64,000 nt of DNA from Antennarius striatus (GCF_040054535.1 NC_090788.1:19882001-19946000); one strand, 5' to 3'. Shown: positions 46,821 through 57,459, counted from the first letter of the stretch. Notes: a model not told the origin generated them from the sequence alone. A program made the numbers and translations.

Positions 46821-48963
46821 GTGCACCGCGGGAGGTGGAGGGTGGGGGGTGGGACGTAAAAGCAGGAGCCTTTGATATGTATAAAAGCACACGTCTGCCT
46901 CCTGAGAGCTGAAACAAGCCCCCCCACTGATTCATCCTTACGCTTCAACACATGCAGACACACCTTCGATCCGCAGCTCGCATGGTTCTTCACCATCACC
47001 ATCATCACTGGAGATGCTGGGAGTGGAGCTTTGACTCCCCCCCCCCCCGCGCGCCCACAGAACAAGGTGACGCTTCAGTCAGTCAGAAAACACCCCCCCC
47101 CCCCATATGACGGGCATGACTAGGCAGAGGTATGCTGGGAATGAAATGAAAGTAGGCCACATGCTCGGCGCCTTCAGCATCCACTGACTCACTTCATCCA
47201 CGCACACCCATGGACTTAGGCAAAGAGTCAGAGAATTACCCCTGTGAGGGCAAGTCGTGTTTGACGCGCGTGTCTATTCATGGTTTCATCATAAGTTTGA
47301 TATTTTTTGCTTTTTGCAGAACGCACCCACAAAAAAAAAATTAAAATCCCTATTTGGCAAATAAGACACAAATTAAAGCTAATGTCTGTAAATTTATGGT
47401 CTTGTGTTGACAAATTAGTCAAAAGGTTGTTTTCTGGTTCAGGCTAGTATTAGCTCTAATGCTAACGGCTCGTCCCTACAGATGATAACAGATAAAAGGA
47501 TAATAATTATAAATTATAATAATAATACAGTGCGCCCACACGCATCAACGCTCACGACTTCACCTCATCGTGGATTTTTGGCAGGCAGTCACGTGATACC
47601 GTACGCGCAATTCTATTGGCTGACGGCATCAGGAAGTGCGCTACGTTCCGTGAGCCTCGGGCTTCTGTGAGACAGAAAAGTGCTTTAAACAGTCTATCAG
47701 AGTGTTTTAAAGGGAATAGAGATAGAAGGTGGTTTAATATCAGTATGGGGGGGGGTTCATGAACGTGTCAATTACAATTAAAGTTTGTCACTCTATTTGT
47801 TAATCGCGTGCGGTTCCTGGACGGCATTAACTGCGAGGAGCGACCAAAGCTGGTCAAATCAATCCACTGGACGGACGTCTCACCTCTCATCCAGGACGCG
47901 TCTCCAGCTCTAGCGGTGGTTGGTTTCGTCCCATCTTGTCCAAACACCAAACTCCGCTAAAACTGAAGAAGCCCCCCCCTGGCGGGGGGGTCCTAAGGTG
48001 GTCGTGGAGGGACGACAGGAGCGACCGGGCTACCAGTAAGAACAACAGATACAGTTTGACATTTAAGCACTCTTTCTCTGCGCTCCCTCGCCGTCCTCAG
48101 AGACACATTACAAGAGGCCCAAACAAACAGATAATCTGGGATTAAGATTAGCCGGGAATAATATTTGTGTGAATCCACAGTCAAGTGTCTGAAACAGATA
48201 AAAGTCCAAATAAATCGCAGACTTCAGAAACGTCTGGGGACACACAGCTTCGCTCCGGAGACACATGAAAAGCAGACACACACGTACCGAACGCACACAC
48301 CACGTTTAAGCTGCGCTCCAAATCTCCATGACATTTGATGTAAGCCTTTAACTGGTCCTACAGGGGGTTTTGACGAGCACAGATACTGTAGGTTGTAATA
48401 AATGGATTTGTGTTGATCCATAAATCAATGGCAGTCTGACATTATAAGTTCACAATCAGCCAGCGTGACATCTCCGGCTCGCCGTCCACTCAGAGACGAT
48501 GGAAACGCTAAATAAAACGAGTGAATACGGAGCAGATGTGGTCGGTCAAACATCCGTCCTGCAGCAGCAGCTTCTAATGCAACACACACACGATTTAATT
48601 ACAGGGATTCACCGCCAGAATCAGCTTTATTCATCTACACCGAACCGTTCACGCAGGCACAATCGAAAAACGACAAAAGCAGAGACAGAAAAATGCCAAA
48701 GTTAAGTAAAAACTTGAGAATTTCATCGATAAAAACGTTCATCCCAAACAAAAAAAAGGAGAAAAGCAAAAACAACGTAAAACAATGGAATATTGCTGAA
48801 TACAGCAAATACAGCAGCGGTCCACATTCCTGAGAAAATACAGGGGCAATTAGCAGGTGGTTTCCATGGCAACGGGGCCATAGGTTAGGTTGTAACCTCA
48901 CCAGGTGAGACAGTGATGTATGTGACCCCCGACCCGGGTCAGAGCAACGAGGAGACACCATGA

Positions 48964-48996
<33 letters not shown>

Positions 48997-49648
48997 AACA
49001 AAAAAATTAATGTTTGGGGGTCAGAGGTCAAAGGTGAATGGTACAGATTATTTTTTAGGGAGGGACAAATTACTATTTTCTTTACTGATTAATCAGTTAA
49101 ATGCCCCATCAATAAGAAAAATTGTATATTAATTTAGTTTTGGTACAAAAAATCAGCAAAAATTAACAAATGACTTTTTGACCTTTCAGGGTGAAGAACT
49201 ACCTGCTCTTCAATGAATCATTTAGAAATATGAATTCATATTAAGTAAAATATTAATATGTATTTTAAAAACAACATTAAGCTAATTTTAATATTCCGTT
49301 TCTTTCCATCCACATTGTTAACACATGATTATTACTTTAGATATTTAAAAATACAGTAATCCCTCGTTACTCACGGTTAATGCGTTCCAGGATCCACACG
49401 TGAAAAACAAAATTCTGCAATAAATACGATCAACTATTTATTATTGGCCGTCAGCCAATAGCATGCGCATACGGTATCACGTGACTACCTACTAAATCCA
49501 CGATGTAGGGAAACCGTGCATCTTGAAGCGCAATTAGGCGAGGGATTACCGTAATTCAGATTAGTTTAAAATCATTTTTATTTTAACTCGTTCAGTTAAA
49601 CATCTTTCCGTCACAGGACTGGACAGGGTTAATGTTACAGGAAAAGCC

Positions 49649-49715
<67 letters not shown>

Positions 49716-49818
49716 ACTCACCAGCCCATTGAGGGACTGATTTGTCCGACTCCGCCTGGAGGGAGGGAGTAGTACCCAGAGAGGTCCTGAGACTGATGCC
49801 TGTGGACGCCTGAAGAGG

Positions 49819-49893
<75 letters not shown>

Positions 49894-50024
49894 AGTTAAA
49901 TGGTACTCAGCGATGGGTTATTAGTGCTATTAATAGTCTGGGAACCTCGTTTTAAACACAAAGACCTCACAGATCTGCTGCCATCCTCTCATAGTGTGCT
50001 CGTGTAATGACACTGTGTGTGTGT

Positions 50025-50065
<41 letters not shown>

Positions 50066-50173
50066 ACCCTGATGTCGCCACTTTTCTTCATTGCACACCA
50101 GCGACTGGATGTGGTGAGAATTCCCACGTTCTGAAAACACACACACAGACATGGGCAGACACTAACACGCACA

Positions 50174-50245
<72 letters not shown>

Positions 50246-52200
50246 AACAAACACGTCTTAACATCCTTCGTCCGTACCAGAGAAACAGCTCCGCAGCAGC
50301 AGACACACAGGCAGCTCGACTCCCTGCCCTCACCCAGTAAATACCCCGTCTCCCTCTTTGTTCCCTTCAAAGGAAGTCATTTGTCAGCAGACGGCACCTA
50401 GCATTTAGCGCCGCCCCGATGCTAACCTGTGTTTGCGGCGCAGGAATGCTCATGATGACTGTAATTTGGCCGCGGCTCTGGGCCTGTTTCACGACCCCGA
50501 GCCACAATAAATCTGAACGGCAGGAATGCGACTGAGTCAGTGGATGTGTCTCACCCCCCCCCCGATCCTCCCTCCGTCTGTCTGTCTGTCTGTCTGTCTG
50601 TCCCGCCACGCCCTGCATCCCTTCCTGTCTTTCTCCCCCCCCCCGTCTGAAACCTTCCTCCTCCTTGTCGATGTCCTGCCGATGCCCCCCCCCCCCTCGC
50701 CTGGTCTGGGTCGTTATTAATGGTAGCTGACTTCAACAGGTTATTACTAGTAAAGGAGAGCGTCCCATTGGCTCCCTGGGGTGTTACATCACCGCCCCAC
50801 AGGTGTGAGCGTGTGATGGAGGATCTCAGCAGCTCTGGGTCCAGACTGGACATGTGACGCTATGATTAACGTGACGCTCATCATCCTAAACACAGGCTGT
50901 GTTCGACAGCACCGCGCCGCTTCATGTCCGCCACGGGACTGTGTTGATGCAGCTGGGTGATAAAACAAACAAACAAACAAACAGCTTCAACAATGAGGAG
51001 TTTTGAATGTTGTGTTGGCAGCTCCATGGCGATGGCCGCTGAGGCTCATGGGTATTGTAGTGGTTCTAGGGGGGAAAATAAAGATACAACACAATTTCCC
51101 AGACGTGAAGGCGAAATTATTCACGTTGGTGGTCATTTCATTAGACGTGAGGACGTCTAGGAAACCTGGGGGGTGTGGGGGTGGTGGTGGTAGGGGGGCT
51201 CGGGGCAGTAAAAGGCAGTTTTGTTTGGAATGCCCCGTTTAAAACCAACAGCAGCTCTCATGGCCTCCACGTCAGAGGCTGCAGAAACACTTAAGAAGGA
51301 AACCGTTGAGTCAAACTGGCCCTGCTGAGCTCTGCTTCATGAGGTGTGCATCGAGTCAGAGTGGGGGGGGGGGGGTCTGGAGTGGTATTCCTGAACTGAT
51401 AATGTGGTGCAGAGCTGGAACCTTTAAACAACATGAAAGAAGGCCTGCAGTGAGTACAGTAAGACGAGGCCGGCGACGACCTCAGTGACCTTAGTGAAAC
51501 AAGATAAAATGACACTAACAGAAAACATGAATAAAAGACCATCAATACCTTCCAGAGATTATTAATTTAACATGTTTATGATCATAAGAGCTCTGCTCAG
51601 AAGGAACGCCAGACTTGGACATGAAACATCTGAAAAGTGAATTTTGACATTTCGGACTGGACTCACAGCGGAAGGAATCAAAAATCACATAAACCATAAA
51701 AAGGGGGAAACGATAATATCTTGACTTTATCAGTATTCTGTAACAAATCCCCTCTGTTTGGCTTTCAATGCAAGATTTCAAGTGATTCCTACCCAGGATG
51801 TAAATTAAAAAAACGTGACATGAAAGTTTAAGACACTTTTTACTCTACAAAAAGGCCTCAAACATTTGTTAGCGTCACATTGAGGCAAACTGCAGTGTGT
51901 TCATGGTCATGAGGGAATGTGTCAGTCAGTGTGAACGGTCAGGGGAGGGTCGTACAGCATGGACTGATCAATAACACCTTATTTTATCTGAACGGAGACG
52001 AGACTGACTGACTGGAACAAGCCCTTCAAATCAACTTGGTTTGGTAAATATATGATAAATACGACCCCTGGAAAAAAAGAGAACCGTAAGAAGTCATCTC
52101 TATGTTCGATAACAAAAACTAAAAAAATGAGATGAGGAAAAAAGCAGCAGAAACTTTAAGAGGAGAAATCCAAAAATTTTCCATCCATTTGGTTCAATCG

Positions 52201-52245
<45 letters not shown>

Positions 52246-53099
52246 CCGTTATTTATATAGCTCTTGATCACATCATCAGACATTTCAAAGCGCTTCAACA
52301 GACAGACAAACCCAACTGAACCCTCCAGAGCCGGCATAAGCGACAGTGACGGGGAAAAACTCCTTCATTGAGGAAGAAACTCCGGTCAGGACCCAGAATC
52401 TGGAGGGTCGTCCAAAACAACTCTTCATCATTGAAGTGAGCCTTTAATCACTAAAGCCTGATTCCTGATAAGGAGCTGAGGAGAGCTCTATTCCTGCTCT
52501 GCTGTCAGGTTCCAGTCAGAGAACTCCTACTGGTGATCTAACTGGTGATCTAACTGGTGATCTAACACACAGCGCTGCCATGACATGACTATTACGATGG
52601 TTACCATGGAAGCTGGCATCCCTGTATCCTTGTGGTTTCTGGTTTTAAGTCGGGGGGGGGGGGTCCAGGAGTGACAGTCAGGACCTCCACTGTTCTGTAT
52701 GGAAACTCTGTTTAGTGTGTGATCTGTGTATGACTGTAGCACACTGTGGTAACCAGCGGCAACCAGGAACAAGACTGACTTATTTCCCCCGCCGATCAAA
52801 CCTGTTCTCTTGAGATCATTTCACATTTTCAGAAATCAAATATAAAAGAAAGTACATTAGATGCATCGGTTTCAAGAGTGACTCACTCGTGAACGCCGGG
52901 GAGCCCACTGACTGGTGAATTATGGGAAACTGAGAACCAAACAGGTTTCTGTTTCAACAACATGCTACACGCTAAAAGCAGGAGTTTGATTTGTGGTTTA
53001 GTCTCAGTGAATGACATCACTGGTGAAGAAGAATGACATCACTGATGAAGTAAGTCCCTCCTGTGACGAGCTGATGAAAGATCGTAGACTGAATGGGTG

Positions 53100-53133
<34 letters not shown>

Positions 53134-53255
53134 ATGCTCCTGTCGTCAGAACTCAGCTGATCTGATCTGGTTCCAGGTGTTACCCGAGAGTGTGTGTGAG
53201 CAGGTGGATCAGTCTGTCATTACGTGCTGAGTCACGATGTTAGGACACACACATA

Positions 53256-53291
<36 letters not shown>

Positions 53292-55513
53292 GTTTTTATA
53301 ACGGGGGTTACCAGACTTGGGTTAATCGAGGTCAGACTCTGATGTCGTCTTTTTTATTTCGTCAGATTTTTGTTTTCTTCTCTCCAAGCGTCTCACTGAG
53401 TTCACATCTCATTCCAAATCCTTCGTTTGCCTCCTTCAAATGTGGAAACGTGATTCCGTGTGTGATGTGATGACACATTTAATCTCCCATCTCGCTCAGC
53501 CGGCTGCTCTTACCAACTTGGGAGTTAAACTCATTCCATCAAAAGAGGAAGTTTAGAGTTTGTTTCTTCCCGTCTTTAGAAATAAATAACTGGAGGAGTT
53601 ATTATTGAGTAATAATTCACATAATAAAATAAAAATGAGGACAAAGCTAAAATCCAACCAGATGGCTCCAGGAAAAGAATCTGAGGTCACAAAAGATTGG
53701 GATCGAAGCTGCTTTACTACACAGTTTGATGAGCAACAAATTGACTACACAATCCAGTCCAAAAACTAAAGACGTACCTGTGAATAAAAAGGAAACCAGC
53801 TACACAAGACTATAACGCCTCATGTCTTCACTAGAACAGTTCCTTATTTAGGATAGAACAGGAAAATTCACCTTGTTATCAGCAGCATAACAGAATATTA
53901 AGACCATCAGACTCAGATTTACACCCTTTGTTTTGTAGCGGCTCTCATAAACAAGTTTAATCCTTAGTGACTGAGTTGTAAGTCAAACTATATTTCACCA
54001 TTTAAAATGACTCAAATTATTTGAATCCGTCCAGCAAAAAAGCCTCAACATCATAAATTATTTTTAAAAAAACATTTTTTTTATCAACCAATGGACACAC
54101 AGATTTTACCTGTGTATAATTAATGATATATAAGTTACATAAACAATGATAAAGAATGAAAAGAAACGCAAAAGTCACAAAAACACACCAACTACATCTT
54201 TACTCCACCAACGACAACGAGATCCGGTCTGACTGATGTCGTATCCATCCGCCAACGCGTGTTTAAAAAACGAGATCCAGTCTCACTGATGTCGTATCCA
54301 TTCGCCAACACGTGTTTAAAAAACGAGATCCGGTCTCACTGATGTCGTATCCATCCGCCAACTAGAGGTGGTGTCCCAAAAACACGATTTTCGCTCGTGT
54401 GTCGCACAAAAATATGTGACGAGTGACGACTCGTATCTCAAATAACTCGTGTGTAGCACTGAGGACCGGTCTGAAGCAGAGGTGAGACGGGGGGGGGTCC
54501 AGAGGTCTGGTTCAGTCCCTCTTTCTTCGCTCTACACTCAAAAAGATTTTTTTTATTCTTAAACTTGTAGTCTTCAGACTTGAACAAGCGATTTATTAGA
54601 TTCTGTGCCGCTCCCTCTGGAACCCATTTCACAAACGTAGCCGCCCCCCCCCCCCCCCCCCAGAAAAAAAACAAAAAGCGGACTTTGATGTGTAAAATCA
54701 GTGGAGATCCCGGCGGATGATGAATGCGCTCCGTGCAGTAATGTGGTCAGTAGTCTGGAGGCGGATCGACCGAGCATCATCCGACGGCATCCACCAGCAT
54801 CCAACTGTATCCACCAGCATCCAACTGTATCCACCAGCATCCGACAGCATCCACCAGCATCCAACGGCATCCACCAACCTCCGATGGCAGTGCTCCCTCA
54901 GTGTTTAAATGTTTTGTGTGACCTTCAAACGGGGCGCTGTGTTTGTACGCACATCGCTTTGCTAAGGAGAACCGTGTGTGTGTGTGTGTGTGCGTGTGTG
55001 TGTGTGTGTTGCAGCGATGGCTTGTGCGATTGTCGCTCTAATTGTTTCCATCTTCGTGTGTGTGGCTGGCGGTCCCTTCAGACGAGCAGCCACTTCACAG
55101 CAGCCGACAAACCACCACAGGCCGACGGAGCCGGCACGGCCTCCTCGCTCGCTGTGTGTGTGCGTGTGTGTGTGTCTGTGTGTGTGTGTGTTTGTTAGCA
55201 GAGAGGAGGGAGGTGGGTTTCAACACTCAAACACACAACTATAAAGCATTTGTCTACGTTTGGAAGTGGAGTCACAAAAAAGAGATTACATTTGATCCAT
55301 CATATTATATTATGTGTCTTTGTGTGTGTGTGTGTGTGTATGTGTGTGTGTCTCTGTGTGTGTGTCTGTGAGTGTGTGTGTCTCACCTGTCTTCTGGCTC
55401 ATGTCTGTGGGCAGGTGTGGGGGGCTGGGGCTGAAGTGCTCGTTGCTGTAGGGCAGCAGGGAGGACAGGGGGTGGATCCCGTGGGGCTGCTGCACCACTG
55501 ACACCTTGTTGGA
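37648..55513 (-). CDS. tcf7: T-cell factor 7 (TCF/LEF), 3' nine coding exons
   Basis: Nine exons on the minus strand: 55387-55513, 49722-49809, 45318-45410, 43756-43875, 43502-43661, 43015-43122, 40260-40308, 39551-39623 and 37648-38029 (stop 37648-37650). All have GT/AG borders and phases that join, giving 399 aa to the stop. The first exons match the Groucho/TLE-binding region ([26 protein letters not shown]). The HMG box spans 43661-43015 ([52 protein letters not shown]) and binds CTTTGA-type sites. A basic tail KKKRRKREK follows. The C-clamp spans the last two exons: [19 protein letters not shown], then [11 protein letters not shown]. The beta-catenin-binding exon is not in the window, so the gene is partial at its 5' end. 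The His/Pro/Ser-rich C-terminal tail (about 110 aa) is weakly conserved. TCF7 over TCF7L1/L2 rests on sequence resemblance and SKP1 synteny. Confidence 0.93.
38326..38935 (+). repeat. Dispersed repeat R2, copy B
   Basis: It lies in the last tcf7 intron, starts TACAGGTAAACCTC and shares blocks in order with 1300-1876. It has an internal expansion of near-pure A/T (TATTAATA-type) sequence at 38450-38700. Confidence 0.5.
39822..39921 (+). repeat. Interrupted (CA)n array, tcf7 intron
   Basis: A CA array broken by ACGC units over about 100 bp, downstream of the first C-clamp exon on the + strand. Confidence 0.9.
40689..40722 (+). repeat. (GT)n microsatellite, tcf7 intron
   Basis: About 17 GT units; CA on the tcf7 pre-mRNA. 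Confidence 0.9.
40808..41015 (+). repeat. GATGAG/GGTGAT minisatellite, tcf7 intron
   Basis: About 200 bp of imperfect GAT-GAT-GAG-GAG-GTGAT units. It reads as a C/U-rich CAUCCUCAUC tract in the tcf7 pre-mRNA. Confidence 0.85.
41100..41157 (+). repeat. (GT)n microsatellite, tcf7 intron
   Basis: About 28 GT units. Confidence 0.9.
42225..42645 (+). repeat. Dispersed repeat R3, copy A
   Basis: It aligns in inverted orientation with about 53935-54450. Shared blocks (this copy, + strand) include GGATGGATACGACAGATGAG, CGTTGTCGTTGGTGGAGTAAA, TAACTTATATATAATTAATT and CAATTGGTTGATAAAAAAA. It lies in the intron downstream of the second HMG-box exon. Confidence 0.7.
43131..43208 (+). repeat. (CA)n array abutting the HMG exon acceptor
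   Basis: About 39 CA units, which read as (UG)39 in the tcf7 pre-mRNA. They end 8 nt before the exon (UUUCCCAG), so the repeat stands where the polypyrimidine tract should be. Confidence 0.95.
43464..43494 (+). repeat. (GT)n array next to an HMG exon donor
   Basis: About 15 GT units; (CA)15 in the tcf7 pre-mRNA, starting 7 nt after the donor of exon 43502-43661 (AGG|GTGAGGGACACAC). Confidence 0.9.
44020..44065 (-). repeat. LINE-type 3' tail, minus strand
   Basis: Minus-strand reading: AATTTCCCTGACGGAACCTC, then GGGATCAGTAAAGTTCTACT. This is like the fish LINE tail 'ttccctcgggatcaataaagt'. Confidence 0.4.
44747..44795 (+). repeat. (GT)n array with TTTGT breaks
   Basis: About 20 GT units with two T insertions; in a tcf7 intron. 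Confidence 0.85.
46060..46145 (+). repeat. Dispersed repeat R5, copy A
   Basis: TTTATTTGTATAGCGCTTAA, then CACATCAGCAGACATTTCAA and AGCGCTTTAATGGACAG. It recurs at 52235-52310 as 'ttatttatatagctcttgatcacatcatcagacatttcaaagcgcttcaacagacag'. This is the start of a repeat common in teleosts; only the left part is seen here. Confidence 0.6.
46790..46818 (+). repeat. (CA)n microsatellite, tcf7 intron
   Basis: About 14 CA units. Confidence 0.9.
47527..47645 (-). mobile_element. Relative of the 49354 pogo-like MITE, inverted
   Basis: Starts TACAGTGCGCCCACACGC. It shares CATCGTGGATTTTTGGCAGG, GTCACGTGATACCGTACGCG and CTATTGGCTGACGGC with the reverse complement of 49354-49551. The other end is not clear. 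Confidence 0.45.
49354..49551 (+). mobile_element. Short pogo/Tigger-like MITE
   Basis: Terminal inverted repeats CAGTAATCCCTCG (left) and CGAGGGATTACCG (right, one mismatch) are bordered by TA on both sides (49352-49353 and 49552-49553), the Tc1/mariner-type target duplication. It is 198 bp, without an ORF, and the interior has TATTGGCCGTCAGCCAATAG, an imperfect palindrome. The text 'ccctcgttactcgcggttaatgcgttcc' is familiar from fish Tigger-like MITEs. Confidence 0.7.
49651..49713 (+). repeat. (GT)n array at the 88-nt exon donor
   Basis: About 31 GT units, which read as (CA)31 in the tcf7 pre-mRNA. They begin right after the donor GUGAGUCUC of exon 49722-49809. Confidence 0.95.
49821..49889 (+). 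repeat. (CA)n array at the 88-nt exon acceptor
   Basis: About 34 CA units, which read as (UG)34 in the tcf7 pre-mRNA. They end 11 nt before the exon (UUCCUCUUCAG). Confidence 0.95.
50013..50063 (+). repeat. (GT)n microsatellite, tcf7 intron
   Basis: About 25 GT units, 100 bp from a long CA array (50165-50242) in the opposite sense, so the two can pair. Confidence 0.9.
50165..50242 (+). repeat. (CA)n microsatellite, tcf7 intron
   Basis: About 37 CA units with early CGC interruptions. Confidence 0.9.
52200..52515 (+). repeat. Dispersed repeat R5, copy B, with (ATCA)n head
   Basis: An ATCA run (52199-52243) leads into TTATTTATATAGCTCTTGAT, CATTTCAAAGCGCTTCAAC, GACAGTGACGGGGAAAAACT and GAGGAAGAAACTCCGGTCAG. 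This block order recurs widely in teleost genomes. It shares its left part with 46060-46145. Class not known to me. Confidence 0.6.
53102..53131 (+). repeat. (GT)n microsatellite, tcf7 intron
   Basis: About 15 GT units. Confidence 0.85.
53935..54450 (-). repeat. Dispersed repeat R3, copy B (inverted)
   Basis: The inverted partner of 42225-42645. On the plus strand it reads TTTTATCAACCAATGG, TAATTAATGATATATAAGTT and TTTACTCCACCAACGACAACG, all reverse-complement matches. It contains a local 53-bp tandem expansion (54218-54366). Confidence 0.7.
54218..54366 (+). repeat. 53-bp tandem repeat, about 2.8 copies
   Basis: Units start CGAGATCC at 54218, 54271 and 54324, exactly 53 bp apart. They carry ACTGATGTCGTATCCAT, CGCCAAC and CGTGTTTAAAAAA. 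Confidence 0.85.
54781..54890 (+). repeat. 20-bp minisatellite, about 5 copies
   Basis: Units of CCACCAGCATCCAACTGTAT with variants (CCGACAGCAT, CCAACGGCAT). The two 10-bp halves are themselves alike. Confidence 0.85.
55318..55384 (+). repeat. (GT)n-rich array at a tcf7 donor
   Basis: TG-rich array with TCTG/TATG breaks. In the pre-mRNA it is CA-rich and overlaps the donor of exon 55387-55513 (GUGAGACACACACAC). Confidence 0.9.
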
Positions 55514-55883
55514 CTGTGGAGACAAAACGACGTCGGGTCAGAGGAGACGGGGACACATGTGTTGAGTCAAAAAGTGTGCTCACACACCGGGTGTGTGTGT
55601 TCTCCCCGGAACACACACCTTTGTTCAGACTGGGTGGGACGGCTCTAGACGGGAAATGACAGAAGTGATGGAAAAACAAACTATTATCTTCTTAAATTTA
55701 AAGCAGCTGAACGCGGCGGCGATCCTCCAGAACCAGTGTGGCCAGGAATCGGGTTTCCTTTTATTTATATGGATCTGATTTCAATGCCGGGGAAACGCGC
55801 CGAACAAAGCCTGGAGGCACGTCAACCCCTCAGCCGTCCTGCAGGGCGGGTTTGTCGGTGGAAATAAAGAGACTCGGAGAACA

Positions 55884-55931
<48 letters not shown>

Positions 55932-56044
55932 TGACACGTTGGCTCAAATAGTTCCTCATGACTTCACTGGAAGAGACTTCAGCAGGCAGGAGACACCCCC
56001 GGAGACCAGAAGAGACGCTCAAGGCTACAGAACCTCTAGGAGGT

Positions 56045-56612
56045 TATGGATAGAAGATGAGATGAGACGAGACGGGATGAGATGGGATGAGATCAGATCA
56101 GACGGAATGAGATGGGATGTGATGAAATAAGGCAGGATGAAATGAGATAAGATCAGATGAGATCAGACAGGAGAAAGATAAGGTGGGATGAAATCAGATC
56201 AGACGGGATGAGATAAGTTAAGACGGGATGAGAACGGATGGAATGAGATAAGATGGGATGAGATCAAACGGGACGACATAAGATGGGATGAGATGAGATG
56301 AGATAAAATGAGATGTAATGAGATGAGATAAGATGGGACAGAATGAGATAAGATGGGATAAGATCAGATCCGATGGGATGAGCTGAAATAAGATGAGATA
56401 ACATAAGACAAGATGAGATGAGACAAATTGGGATGAGATAAGACAGATGTAAAGAGATAAAATGAGATTAGATGGGATAAGATGGGATGAGATCAAATGG
56501 ACTGAGATGAGTTGAAATAAGACAGGATGAGATGAGATAAATTGGGATGAGATGAGATGAAATGGGATGAGATGAAATGAGACAACATGGGATGAGATAA
56601 GATATGAGATTT
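56045..56612 (+). repeat. GATGAGATAAGATGG minisatellite
   Basis: About 570 bp of irregular units (GGGATGAGAT, AAGATGGGAT, GATCAGAC). The plus strand is almost free of C, so the tcf7 pre-mRNA carries a long C/U-rich UCUCAUCUUAUC tract. Confidence 0.85.
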
Positions 56613-56739
56613 GTTAAAAATATGGGGATGCGATGCTGCACATTTCATTTGATATTTTTTCGAATATTTTTAAAATTTTTATCACGATCTTTCCAGACTT
56701 TTGTTCGCTGCTTTTTACAACATCTGCTGGACTTCAGGA

Positions 56740-56882
56740 TGGATGAAGGGATGAAGGGATGGATGAAGGGATGAATGAAGGGATGGATGAAGGGATGAAT
56801 GAAGGGATGGATGAAGGGATGGATGAAGGGATGGATGAAGGGATGGATGAAGGGATGAAGGGATGGATGAAGGGATGGATGT
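56740..56882 (+). repeat. GGATGAAGGGAT minisatellite
   Basis: About twelve copies of a 12-bp GGATGAAGGGAT unit with GAAT variants. Confidence 0.85.
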
Positions 56883-57386
56883 CCAACCATTCACAAGCAG
56901 ACTGATGAATACAGTCCGTCTACATCTGCCTGCTGCACCACCAGTCCGTCTTTATGACTTTGAGTCTAAATTCCATCGTTTCCACCAAATTACATGTTTT
57001 GTCCTTTTATTGCAGTAAAAAATTATTAAGAGGAAGAAAAACTGAGGAGAAAAAAATAATAAAAATGTGGTTGATGAAGTTCTGGATGCAGGACGGATTA
57101 AAAACATTACTGCAGCTTTCATGAGATAAATATTTTTAGCAGTTTTTGATGATTCATTTGTAAATAGACTATTGATTACTGATCATGTTTGGTTACGTGT
57201 CCTGATCCAACATGCGACTGTTGAACACCATCAGAGGGGGGGGGGGGGTGAAGTTCTCTTTCCCCGCAGATGATTTCATATTCAAACAAAAACAAACATG
57301 AAAATGATCTGGAGGAAATCTCTCTTTCCTGCTCTTCTGCATTTATCTACTCGGGTGTGGAGATCTGGAATTCCCCTCTGACACAC

Positions 57387-57407
57387 AAATCACACACACA
57401 CACACAC

Positions 57408-57458
<51 letters not shown>
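57387..57458 (+). repeat. (CA)n microsatellite, tcf7 intron
   Basis: About 34 CA units with one AAAA break. Confidence 0.9.

Positions 57459-57459
<1 letters not shown>

Noticed and set aside
49561-50370. Long open frames of Cys-Val or Thr-His repeats
   Set aside because: They translate (TG)n/(CA)n microsatellites; no start context or conserved residues. The same applies to all other such frames in the window.
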